Part shown: one piece after another, positions 21,754 through 29,996 of the stretch
Layout of the letters: each line of letters starts with the position of its first letter
Position numbering within the stretch: position 1 is the first letter of the stretch
NCBI GenBank assembly: GCA_029239875.1
Contig: JARBUD010000035.1
Span: forward strand, 1-42,339
Length of the DNA: 42,339 nucleotides
Source: Xanthobacteraceae bacterium
GTDB taxonomy: Bacteria > Pseudomonadota > Alphaproteobacteria > Rhizobiales > Xanthobacteraceae
Reading direction: 5' to 3'
Position numbers and translations under genes: made by a program
Notes under the pieces: model-generated
Seen by the model: the letters and a program-made list of their open reading frames with translations, nothing else
Databases searched by the model: none
What the model was told of the DNA's origin: nothing

Positions 21754-22293
21754 ATGCGGCTGATCGGCTTTGCGGGATGGAGCGGTGCGGGCAAGACCAC
21801 GCTGCTGGCGCGGCTGATCCCGGTGCTAGTCGGGCGCGGCCATCGCGTCTCCACCATCAAGCACGCGCATCATAATTTCGATGTCGACCAGCCGGGCAAG
21901 GATTCGCACACGCACCGCGTGGTCGGCGCCACCGAGGTGCTGGTCTCCTCCGCCAATCGCTGGGCGCTGATGCACGAATTGCGCGGGGACCCGGAGCCCG
22001 ACCTGCCCGAGTTGCTGGCGCATCTGGCGCCGGTCGATCTCGTGTTGGTCGAGGGCTTCAAGCGCGACCACCATCCCAAGATCGAGATCCACCGCGCCCA
22101 GGTCGGAAAACCCTTCCTGCACCCAGAGGACCCCTACATCGTCGCCATCGCCTCGGACGCGCCGCTGGCCGATGCGATGCTGCCGGTGCTGGACCTCGAC
22201 GATGTCGAGGCAATCGCCGATTTCGTCGACCAGCACGCGGCGCCGATCGACGGCATCGGCTGGCGGCCGAGCGTGGATCAGAGCGCGGGATAA
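21754..22293 (+). CDS. mobB: Molybdopterin-guanine dinucleotide biosynthesis protein MobB
   Basis: A 179-residue GTP-binding adaptor. Walker A is GWSGAGKTTLLARLIP near residues 7-22. STIKHAHHNFDVDQPGKDS and THRVVGATEV are MobB signatures, and VDLVLVEGFKRDHHPKIEIH is the conserved VEGFK region. MobB assists MobA in attaching GMP to molybdopterin. The ATG at 21754 has GAGGGAG upstream. The 3' end overlaps that of mobA, which runs in the opposite direction, by 16 bp. Confidence 0.95.
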   Translation: MRLIGFAGWSGAGKTTLLARLIPVLVGRGHRVSTIKHAHHNFDVDQPGKDSHTHRVVGATEVLVSSANRWALMHELRGDPEPDLPELLAHLAPVDLVLVEGFKRDHHPKIEIHRAQVGKPFLHPEDPYIVAIASDAPLADAMLPVLDLDDVEAIADFVDQHAAPIDGIGWRPSVDQSAG

Positions 22294-22886
22294 ACGGCGA
22301 GCAGGCGCTCGGCCTCGGCAAGGTCTTCCGGCGTGTTGACGTTGAAGAACAGGTCAAAGGGTTCGGTCGGCCATTCGACGGGAATCGCGCCTACGCGCGC
22401 CGTCCAGCGGTCGACGCGGCGCTCGCCGTCGGCCAGCAGCCGGCGTAGTTCGCCGCGCGCCTCCACCGGCCACAGCCCGACCACCGGATGCCTCCGCCCG
22501 CCGGAGACGGCATAGGCGGCGCCCGCCGTCTCCGCGGCCTCGCCGAGCCGGGTGGCGAGGTCGGCCGGCAGGAACGGGCAGTCGGCCGGAACGGTGAGGA
22601 GGTGTCGAGCGCCGGGGAAAGACGCCGCCACGTGGTCGAGCCCGGCGAGGATGCCGGCAAGCGGCCCCGGCGTGTCGGGCAGGCTGTCCGGCACCACCGG
22701 CAGTTCCACGCCGAAGCGTTCCGCCGGGCCGTTGGCGTTGAGTAGCAGCGTGCTCACCTGCGGCCCGACCCGCCGCACGATACGCGCGAGGATGGCCTCG
22801 CCGCCGAGCGGGCGCAGCGCCTTGTCGCCGCCGCCCATGCGCCGCGACAAGCCGCCGGCGAGGATGAGCCCGACCGGCTTGTCCAT
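22278..22886 (-). CDS. mobA: Molybdenum cofactor guanylyltransferase MobA
   Basis: A 202-residue nucleotidyltransferase. The N-terminal LILAGGLSRRMGGGDKALRP is the GTP-binding signature (LAGGxSxRMGxxDK). PDSLPDTPGPLAGILAGLDH and LTVPADCPFLPADL (metal-binding Asp) are typical, as is FFNVNTPEDLAEAE near the end. It transfers GMP from GTP to molybdopterin, making the guanine dinucleotide cofactor of DMSO-reductase-type enzymes. The ATG overlaps the stop of the DUF454 gene (TGATG), so it is translationally coupled to it. Confidence 0.95.
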   Translation of the reverse strand: MDKPVGLILAGGLSRRMGGGDKALRPLGGEAILARIVRRVGPQVSTLLLNANGPAERFGVELPVVPDSLPDTPGPLAGILAGLDHVAASFPGARHLLTVPADCPFLPADLATRLGEAAETAGAAYAVSGGRRHPVVGLWPVEARGELRRLLADGERRVDRWTARVGAIPVEWPTEPFDLFFNVNTPEDLAEAERLLAVYPAL

Positions 22887-23326
22887 CACGCGGTCGGCCG
22901 GGTCAGCATATAGGCGGAGATGCCGACGAAGATCGTGCCGATGATCGCCAGCACCGGTGTCGAAAGGCCGATGAAGACCAGCAGCACGAAGCTGCCGGCC
23001 ATGCTGCCGGTGGCGACGAGTTGCGCCCAGCGCGGTATGGCGCCGTTCTCGCGCCACGCGACGACGGAGGGGCCGAGCCGCGGATGGGTCAGCAGCCAGT
23101 TCTCGAAGCGCGGGGAGGAGCGGGCGAACAGCCAGGCGGCGAGGATGAGGAACACCGTTCCCGGCATCACCGGGGTGACGATGCCGACGACGCCGAGCGC
23201 CACGCACACCCAGGCCAGCGCAAACATCAGCCAGCGCCCCGGTGCCGTAACGGAATATAGCTTCGACGGTCTTTCGGTCATCGCGGCCAGCAGGATCGTC
23301 CGGTCAAGTCGTTCGACCATACTCAT
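22886..23326 (-). CDS. DUF454 (YbaN-family) inner membrane protein
   Basis: A 146-residue protein with three to four membrane helices. The family signature is present: LGVVGIVTPVMPGTVFLILA then AAWLFARSSPRFENWLLTHP (LPxxPFxLxAAxxFxRSSPRxxxWL) and GAIPRWAQ. The C terminus has two more helices (MAGSFVLLVFIGLSTPVLAI). The start is uncertain: Met1 at 23326 and Met16 at 23281 are both possible. It forms an operon with mobA by a TGATG overlap and is eight bases from recG. Confidence 0.88.
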   Translation of the reverse strand: MSMVERLDRTILLAAMTERPSKLYSVTAPGRWLMFALAWVCVALGVVGIVTPVMPGTVFLILAAWLFARSSPRFENWLLTHPRLGPSVVAWRENGAIPRWAQLVATGSMAGSFVLLVFIGLSTPVLAIIGTIFVGISAYMLTRPTA

Positions 23327-23333
23327 ATAATAT

Positions 23334-25415
23334 TCATCCGGCGTTTAGGAGCTTCACCGCGACATCGCGTTCAAAAATGTGCAAGAGCAGACGCAGGGCA
23401 GGGCCTCTTGGCCCGATGAGATCAGAATCGTTCTTAACTGTTGCTGTCGCCTCGGCCCGCGCGCGTTCCAGAAGATCGCCATGAACCTCAAGCCGTGCAA
23501 GGCGAAAGCCGGGAAAGCCGCTCTGCCGCGTACCCAGCACGTCGCCTTCGCCGCGCAGCTTCAGGTCTTGCTCAGCGAGGAAGAAGCCGTCCTCCGACTC
23601 TCGCAACGCCTCGATGCGCTGGCGGGCGATCTCGCCCAGCGGACGGCGGTAGAGCAGCAGGCAGGTCGAGGCGGCATCGCCCCGCCCGACGCGCCCGCGC
23701 AGCTGGTGCAGCTGGGCGAGGCCGAAGCGCTCGGCATGTTCGATGACGATGATGCTCGCCTCCGGCACGTCGACGCCGACCTCCACCACCGTGGTCGCAA
23801 CCAATATCTGCGTCTCGCCGGCGGCGAAGGCGGCCATGGCGGCGTCCTTCTCCGCGCCCTTCATCTTGCCGTGGACAAGGCCGACGCGGTTGCCGAACCA
23901 TGCCCGCAGCTCGGTCGCCCGCGCCTCGGCGGCCGCGAGATCGCTGTTCTCCGATTCCTCCACCAGCGGGCAGATCCAGTAGGCGCGACGCCCCTCGGTG
24001 AGCGCCCGGCCGAGGCTCGCCACCACCTCATCGATGCGGTCGAGCGGGACGGCGCGCGTGTCAATCGGCTTGCGCCCGGCCGGCTTCTCGCGCAGCTCGC
24101 TGGAATCCATGTCGCCGAAATAGGTCAGCACCAGCGTGCGGGGAATGGGCGTGGCGGTCATCACCAGCACGTCGACCGCCTCGCCCTTGGCGGCGAGCGC
24201 GAGGCGCTGGTGCACGCCGAAGCGGTGCTGCTCGTCGACGATGGCGAGCGCGAGGTTCCGGAACGCAACGCCCTCCTGGAACAGCGCGTGGGTGCCGATG
24301 ACGAGGTCGATCTCGCCGCTCGCCAAGCCGGCGAGCAGGGCTTCGCGGGCGCGGCCCTTCTCGCGGCCGGTGAGCAGGGCGAGCCGCAGTCCCGCCTGTT
24401 GCGCCAGCGGCTCGATGGTCTTCATGTGCTGGCGGGCGAGGATTTCGGTGGGCGCCATCAGCGCCGCCTGCCGCCCGGCCTCGATCACGCTCGCCGCGGC
24501 CAGCAGCGCGACGACGGTCTTGCCGGAGCCGACATCGCCCTGCAGCAGCCGCAGCATGCGGTCTTGCGACGCGATGTCGGCGCGGATCGCCTTCAGCGCC
24601 TCCACCTGCGATCCGGTCAGCGAAAAGGGCAGGGCCGCTTCGATGCGGCGCGACAGCGAGCCGTCGCCCACACTCGGCCGCCCGACCTGCTTGGTCGTGC
24701 GCGCTCGCACCAGGGCAAGCGTCAGCTGGCCGGCGAGCAGTTCGTCATAGGCGAGCCGCCGCCATGCCGGTCCGGCGGGACTGGCGTCGAGCGTATCCTG
24801 CGGCTGGTGCACCTTGCGCAGCGCCGCGTGGAAGCCGATGCCGGGCGCCTCGCTTTGCCATTCCGGCAGCTCGGCGGTCTGGGCGAGCGCCGCTTCGACG
24901 GCACGCCGCACATGGCCGTGGCCGATGCCCTCCACCAGCGGATAGACCGGCTCGATCGGCGGCAGCTTCGCGAGACCGGCGGCATCGACCACGCGGTCGG
25001 GATGCGTCATCTGCGCCATGCCGTCATAGAGCGTGACAGTGCCGGATATCCAGCGCGTCTCTCCGACCGGCAGCAGCCGCTCCATCCAGCTTCGATCCGC
25101 CTTGAAATAGGCGAGCACGATGTCGCCGGTCTCGTCATGCGCATAGACCCGGTAGGGCGCACGCGAGCCGCGCGGCGTCGGCACATGCCGGTCGACGACG
25201 ATCTCCAGCGTCACCACCGTGTCGGGCACCACCTGCGACAATGTCGGGCGCGCCCGCCGGTCGATGGTCGAGGCGGGCAGGTGCATCAGGAGGTCGAGCA
25301 CCCGCGCCTCGCCGTTATGGCCGAGCAGCCGGTTGAACGGCTTCGCCAGCTTCGGGCCGATGCCCGGCAGGCCGGTGATGGAGGCGAAATAGGGATTGAG
25401 CAGGTCGGGCCGCAT
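23334..25415 (-). CDS. recG: ATP-dependent DNA helicase RecG
   Basis: A 693-residue protein of normal RecG length. RecG remodels stalled forks and Holliday junctions in the cytoplasm. The N-terminal wedge has an OB-fold (about residues 60-150). Walker A is GDVGSGKTVVAL near 292, the DExH box is VDEQHRFG near 390, motif III is TATPIPRTL near 417, and QLRGRVGRG (near 571) is motif VI. The C-terminal TRG motif lies after it. I chose ATG 25415 (MRPDLLNPYFASITGLPGIG); the frame is open to 25472. The gene lies back to back with sdhE-mfd, a common Hyphomicrobiales arrangement. Confidence 0.97.
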   Translation of the reverse strand: MRPDLLNPYFASITGLPGIGPKLAKPFNRLLGHNGEARVLDLLMHLPASTIDRRARPTLSQVVPDTVVTLEIVVDRHVPTPRGSRAPYRVYAHDETGDIVLAYFKADRSWMERLLPVGETRWISGTVTLYDGMAQMTHPDRVVDAAGLAKLPPIEPVYPLVEGIGHGHVRRAVEAALAQTAELPEWQSEAPGIGFHAALRKVHQPQDTLDASPAGPAWRRLAYDELLAGQLTLALVRARTTKQVGRPSVGDGSLSRRIEAALPFSLTGSQVEALKAIRADIASQDRMLRLLQGDVGSGKTVVALLAAASVIEAGRQAALMAPTEILARQHMKTIEPLAQQAGLRLALLTGREKGRAREALLAGLASGEIDLVIGTHALFQEGVAFRNLALAIVDEQHRFGVHQRLALAAKGEAVDVLVMTATPIPRTLVLTYFGDMDSSELREKPAGRKPIDTRAVPLDRIDEVVASLGRALTEGRRAYWICPLVEESENSDLAAAEARATELRAWFGNRVGLVHGKMKGAEKDAAMAAFAAGETQILVATTVVEVGVDVPEASIIVIEHAERFGLAQLHQLRGRVGRGDAASTCLLLYRRPLGEIARQRIEALRESEDGFFLAEQDLKLRGEGDVLGTRQSGFPGFRLARLEVHGDLLERARAEATATVKNDSDLIGPRGPALRLLLHIFERDVAVKLLNAG

Positions 25416-25479
25416 GATGGCGCGAAGGTGGACGAAGGTGGGGCCGCGCGCAATGCGGGCGCGCCTGCACATCCGTCCT

Positions 25480-25573
25480 CGTCATCCCGGCCGGAGGCGA
25501 AGCCGTAGAGCCGGGATCGCGTGCCAAATTCTGATGACGATCCCGGCTCGCCCTGCGGGCGTCCGGGATGACG
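25480..25573. repeat. Palindromic intergenic repeat between recG and sdhE
   Basis: The outer arms CGTCATCCCGG (25480-25490) and CCGGGATGACG (25563-25573) pair perfectly. The inner arms AGCCGGGATCG (25509-25519) and CGATCCCGGCT (25538-25548) also pair perfectly, so the element folds into a cruciform-like double hairpin. It belongs to the same broad class as 37564-37660. It lies between divergent promoters, so it could affect both. Confidence 0.8.
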
Positions 25574-25694
25574 ATGATGGCAACGTATCCGTGCCCCATC
25601 GCACCGGCATCGCCCAATGCCTACCTGACATCGGGCGCCCGGCGCGCTAAACACACCGCCTTCACGCCTTGAGCCATCGGCGCACAGGACCCAT

Positions 25695-25991
25695 ATGACC
25701 GGAACCACCCGTTCGAGCGCCGGCCTCGATGCCCGTCGCCGCCGCATCCTCTACCGTTCCTGGCACCGCGGCACGCGCGAGATGGACCTGTTGATGGGCC
25801 GTTTCGCTGACAAGCTGATCGGTGACATGTCGGACGAGGACCTGGCCGATTTCGAGCAGCTCATCGAGGTCGAGGATCCCGACCTGTTCGGCTGGCTCGC
25901 CAGCGGCACGCCGGCGCCGGAATACGACACACCGATCTTTCACCGCTTCCGGCAGTTCCAGATGTCGGGCGAGGGCGTTCCCGATCTATGA
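25695..25991 (+). CDS. sdhE: Succinate dehydrogenase assembly factor SdhE (FAD assembly factor)
   Basis: A 98-residue protein. ILYRSWHRGTREMDLLMGRF carries the RGxxE motif of the SdhE/Sdh5 family, followed by LSDEDLADFEQLIEVEDPDLF-like sequence and W. SdhE promotes covalent attachment of FAD to SdhA, and possibly FrdA, in the cytoplasm. AGGA lies just before the ATG. The stop overlaps the mfd start (ATGA), so the two are co-translated. It is divergent from recG. Confidence 0.95.
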   Translation: MTGTTRSSAGLDARRRRILYRSWHRGTREMDLLMGRFADKLIGDMSDEDLADFEQLIEVEDPDLFGWLASGTPAPEYDTPIFHRFRQFQMSGEGVPDL

Positions 25992-28900
25992 AGACACCGC
26001 TTTCCATCACCTCGCGCCTCGCGCCGGGCCGCACGATCACCCTCGCCAACGTGCCGGCCGGCATGGAGGGGCTGGTCGTCGCCGACCTCGCGCGCGCTCT
26101 CGCCGCGCAGGAGGACGCGCCCTGGCCGACGCTGGTCGTCATCTGCCGCGACGTCGAGCGCATGGCGGAGCTGGAGCGCGCGCTGCCCTTCTTCGCGCCC
26201 GGCGTCGAGGTGCTGTCCTTCCCGGCCTGGGACTGCCTGCCCTATGACCGGGCATCGCCGCATGGCGACATCGTCGCCCGCCGCATGACGACACTCGCCC
26301 GCCTCGCGCGGGTGAAGGGCCGTGAGGGCGGCTCCATCGTGCTGACGACGGTGAACGCTGCGCTTCAGCGCGTGCCGCGGCGCGACCTCGTGGCGACGCA
26401 GTCCTTCTCGGCCGCGCCGGGCAACGCGCTCTCGCTCGACGAGGTGGTGGCCTGGGCGGAGATCAACGGCTACCTGCGCACCTCTACCGTGCGCGACACC
26501 GGCGAATATGCCGTGCGCGGCGGCATCGTCGATCTCTTCCCGCCGGGCCTGCCGGCGCCGGTGCGGCTCGATTTCTTCGGCGACACGCTTGAATCCATCC
26601 GCTCCTTCGATCCCGAGACGCAGCGCACGGCGATGCAGATGCGCTCGCTCGACCTCGTGCCGATGAGCGAGTTCCAGCTCACCACCGAGACGATGCGCCG
26701 CTTCCGCATGGCCTATGTCGCGCAGTTCGGCGCCGCCCAGCGCGGCGACCTGCTCTATGAGGCGGTGAGCGAGGGCCGGCGCTATCCCGGCATGGAGCAC
26801 TGGCTGCCGCTGTTCCATGACGGGCTCGACACGCTGTTCGACTACGCTTCGGGCTCGCCCATCGTCATGGAGGCGCAAGGCGGGGAGGCGGCGGCTTCGC
26901 GGCTCGACCAGATCGCCGACTATTACGATGCCCGCAAGCACGGCATGGAGCATGGCGGCGGCGCGCCCTACAAGCCGCTGCCGCCCGAGACGCTGTACCT
27001 CACCGCCGAGGAATGGGAACGTCGGCGCGGCGAGGCGGCGAACATCGCGCTGTCCGGCTTCGCCCTGCCGGAATCGAAGGACGTCATCGACCTCGACGGC
27101 CACGCGGCGCGCTCCTTCGCCCCCGAGCGCGCCGATCCCGAGGCCCCGCTCTTCGACATCACTGCCGAATATCTGCGCGACCTCGCCAGGAAGAAGCGGA
27201 CCATTCTCGCCGCTTGGTCCGACGGCTCGCGCGACCGCCTCGCCACCGTGCTCTCCGATCACGGGCTGAAGGGCACGCAGACCATCGGCTCGCGCGATGC
27301 GGCGGAAGCTCTTCCGAAGGGCACGATCGGCCTCGCCGTGCTCGGCATAGAGAGCGGCTTCGAGACCGACGCTCTGGCGCTCATCGGCGAGCAGGACATC
27401 CTCGGCGACCGCCTGGTCCGCCCCAAGCGCAAGGCGCGCCGGCCGCAGGACGTCATCGCCGAGCTAACCTCGCTCACCGCCGGCGACCTCGTGGTGCATG
27501 TCGATCACGGCATCGGCCGCTTCATCGGCCTGAAGACCATCGAGGCGATGGGCGCGCCGCATGACTGCCTCGAGATCCATTACGCGGAAGGCTCCAAGCT
27601 CTTCCTGCCGGTGGAAAACCTCGAGCTGCTCTCGCGCTACGGCTCGGAGGATACCGAGGCGCAGCTCGACCGGCTGGGCGGCGGCGGCTGGCAGGCGCGC
27701 AAGGCGCGGATGAAGAGCCGCATCCGCGAGATGGCGGCCGAGCTGATCAAGATCGCCGCGCAGCGCCAGCTTCACGAGGCGCCGCGCCTCGTGCCGGCAG
27801 CCGGGCTCTATGACGAATTCCGCGCCCGCTTCCCCTATGAGGAGACCGAGGACCAGGATGCCGCCATCGAGTCGGTGTTCGACGATCTCGGCTCAGGCCA
27901 TCCGATGGACCGGCTGGTGTGCGGCGACGTCGGCTTCGGCAAGACGGAAGTCGCGCTGCGCGCCGCCTTCGCCGTGGCGCTCAACGGCAAGCAGGTGGCG
28001 GTGGTGGTGCCGACCACGCTGCTGGCCCGCCAGCACTTCAAGACCTTCTCGGAGCGTTTCAAGGGGCTGCCGGTCGTGGTGCGGCAGGCCTCGCGACTCG
28101 TTTCATCAAAGGAGATGTCCGAGACCAAGAAGGGCCTGGCGGACGGGACCGTCGACATCGTCGTCGGCACCCATGCGCTGCTCGGCAAGACCATCTCCTT
28201 CAAGGATCTCGGCCTCGTCATCGTCGACGAGGAGCAGCATTTCGGCGTCGGCCACAAGGAGCGGCTGAAGCAGCTGCGCGCCGACGTGCACGTGCTGACG
28301 CTCACCGCGACGCCCATTCCCCGCACGCTGCAGCTCGCCATGACCGGCGTGCGCGAGCTCTCCATCATCGCCTCGCCCCCCGTGGACCGGTTGGCGGTGC
28401 GTTCCTTCGTGACGCCGTTCGATCCGCTGATCGTGCGCGAGGCGCTGCTGCGCGAGCGCTACCGCGGCGGGCAGAGCTTCTATGTCTGCCCGCGCATCGA
28501 GGACCTCGCCGAGGTGAAGGACTTCCTCGACCGGCAGGTGCCGGAGGTGAAGGTCGCGGTCGCCCACGGCCAGATGGCGGCGACGCAGCTCGAGGAAATC
28601 ATGTCCGCCTTCTATGACGGACAGTTCGACGTGCTTCTCTCGACCACCATCGTCGAATCCGGGCTGGACATCCCGACCGCCAACACGCTGATCATCCACC
28701 GCGCCGACATGTTCGGCCTCGCCCAGCTCTACCAGCTGCGCGGGCGCGTCGGCCGCTCGAAGACCCGCGCCTATGCCATCTTCACCCTGCCGGTGGAGAA
28801 GGCGCTGACGGCGCAGGCCGAGCGCCGGCTGAAGGTTCTGCAGTCGCTCGACACGCTCGGCGCCGGCTTCCAGCTCGCCAGCCACGACCTCGACATTCGC

Positions 28901-29497
28901 GGCGCCGGCAACCTGCTCGGCGACGAGCAGTCCGGGCACATCAAGGAGGTCGGCTACGAGCTCTACCAGGAGATGCTGGAGGAGGCGATCGCCAACCTGA
29001 AGGCCGGCATCACCGCGCCGGTCGCCGACAAGTGGTCGCCGCAGATCTCCATCGGCATGCCGGTGCTGATCCCGGAGGACTACGTCGCCGACCTGCATGT
29101 GCGGCTGACGCTCTACCGCCGCCTCGCGGATCTGGAGACCGACGCCGAGATCGAGGCCATCGGCGCCGAGCTGGTCGACCGCTTCGGCCCGCTGCCGGAG
29201 GAGGTCGAGCAGCTCCTGAAGCTCGTCGCCATCAAGGCGCTGTGCCGCCGCGCCAATGTCGAGAAGGTCGATGCCGGCCCGCGCGGCGCGGTGCTCACCT
29301 TCCGCGACGGACGCTTCCCCAACCCGCAGGGCTTCATCACCTATGTCGGCAAGCCGCATGTGGTGGCGAAGATGCGCCCGGACGGCAAGGTGGTGTTCTC
29401 CGAGGACTGGCCGAACGCCAATGCCCGGCTCAAGGGCAGCGCCGGCATCCTGCGGGAGCTGGCGAAGATCGCCGAGCAGGGGGCGAAGGCGGCGTAG
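25988..29497 (+). CDS. mfd: Transcription-repair coupling factor Mfd
   Basis: A 1169-residue protein of full family length. Mfd removes stalled RNA polymerase at DNA lesions and recruits UvrA. The N-terminal third is UvrB-like. Near residue 500 the RNA-polymerase-interacting CarD-like domain reads GDLVVHVDHGIGRFIGLKTI. Walker A (GDVGFGKTEVALRAAF) is near 646, DEEQHFG near 746 and TATPIPRTLQLAM near 775. QLRGRVGRSK is motif VI, and the TRG motif follows. The D7 domain starts near 1017. It overlaps sdhE by four bases. Confidence 0.98.
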   Translation: MKTPLSITSRLAPGRTITLANVPAGMEGLVVADLARALAAQEDAPWPTLVVICRDVERMAELERALPFFAPGVEVLSFPAWDCLPYDRASPHGDIVARRMTTLARLARVKGREGGSIVLTTVNAALQRVPRRDLVATQSFSAAPGNALSLDEVVAWAEINGYLRTSTVRDTGEYAVRGGIVDLFPPGLPAPVRLDFFGDTLESIRSFDPETQRTAMQMRSLDLVPMSEFQLTTETMRRFRMAYVAQFGAAQRGDLLYEAVSEGRRYPGMEHWLPLFHDGLDTLFDYASGSPIVMEAQGGEAAASRLDQIADYYDARKHGMEHGGGAPYKPLPPETLYLTAEEWERRRGEAANIALSGFALPESKDVIDLDGHAARSFAPERADPEAPLFDITAEYLRDLARKKRTILAAWSDGSRDRLATVLSDHGLKGTQTIGSRDAAEALPKGTIGLAVLGIESGFETDALALIGEQDILGDRLVRPKRKARRPQDVIAELTSLTAGDLVVHVDHGIGRFIGLKTIEAMGAPHDCLEIHYAEGSKLFLPVENLELLSRYGSEDTEAQLDRLGGGGWQARKARMKSRIREMAAELIKIAAQRQLHEAPRLVPAAGLYDEFRARFPYEETEDQDAAIESVFDDLGSGHPMDRLVCGDVGFGKTEVALRAAFAVALNGKQVAVVVPTTLLARQHFKTFSERFKGLPVVVRQASRLVSSKEMSETKKGLADGTVDIVVGTHALLGKTISFKDLGLVIVDEEQHFGVGHKERLKQLRADVHVLTLTATPIPRTLQLAMTGVRELSIIASPPVDRLAVRSFVTPFDPLIVREALLRERYRGGQSFYVCPRIEDLAEVKDFLDRQVPEVKVAVAHGQMAATQLEEIMSAFYDGQFDVLLSTTIVESGLDIPTANTLIIHRADMFGLAQLYQLRGRVGRSKTRAYAIFTLPVEKALTAQAERRLKVLQSLDTLGAGFQLASHDLDIRGAGNLLGDEQSGHIKEVGYELYQEMLEEAIANLKAGITAPVADKWSPQISIGMPVLIPEDYVADLHVRLTLYRRLADLETDAEIEAIGAELVDRFGPLPEEVEQLLKLVAIKALCRRANVEKVDAGPRGAVLTFRDGRFPNPQGFITYVGKPHVVAKMRPDGKVVFSEDWPNANARLKGSAGILRELAKIAEQGAKAA

Positions 29498-29514
29498 GCC
29501 GCCCGCCCGTCACT

Positions 29515-29841
29515 TCAGAACGGCGTACCCGGGATCGGGCCGTCATAGGCGCCGTCGCTGTCCGGCAGCAGGTCGGCGTAGTTGTCCGAACCGGGACCGG
29601 AATCGCCCATCGAGTCGCCGCCGGCCTGGTTCATGTAGTCCTGACTCTTGTCCGCGCCCGGATGGTCGGGCAGCGGGCCGTAATCGAGATAGTTCGGGTT
29701 GTTGATCGGCGGGATGGTGATCTCCAGCCCGCCATTGGCGCCGGCCCGCGGCTGCGGATGCACCGTGATCGACTGCTGCGCACTCGCGGGAAGCGCCCCG
29801 AGCATCAGGACGGCGGCGGAAAGAACGGCGGCGTAACGCAT
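29515..29841 (-). CDS. Small secreted protein
   Basis: A 108-residue protein with a signal peptide (MRYAAVLSAAVLMLGALPASA, cleavage at ASA-QQ). The mature region is acidic and rich in Gly, Asp and Pro (ITIPPINNPNYLDYGPLPDH, then SMGDSGPGSDNYADLLPDSD), with no recognised domain. GGAG lies seven bases before the ATG. The frame is open upstream to 30021, but the signal peptide fixes this start. It is convergent with mfd, 17 bp away. Confidence 0.75.
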   Translation of the reverse strand: MRYAAVLSAAVLMLGALPASAQQSITVHPQPRAGANGGLEITIPPINNPNYLDYGPLPDHPGADKSQDYMNQAGGDSMGDSGPGSDNYADLLPDSDGAYDGPIPGTPF

Positions 29842-29996
29842 GACCCGGCTCCAGCACATCGACGGCGGCGCCGGGGTCTCCACCACGCGGCGCCTTCCCC
29901 TAAGGACCGTGTTCCGGCGGCGCTGTCCAGAGCTTCCTTGATCCGCGCGGCGGATTCCGCCCGCTGTGTCCGACGGGCAAGCTTCGGCGAGATGCG

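Noticed and set aside
23379..25508. A 709-codon open frame on the plus strand opposite recG
   Set aside because: It is the antisense of recG in GC-rich DNA; the recG motifs on the minus strand are unmistakable.
25940..29359. Long minus-strand frames opposite mfd (25940-27262 and 28106-29359)
   Set aside because: Shadows of mfd; composition is typical of reverse frames of GC-rich genes.
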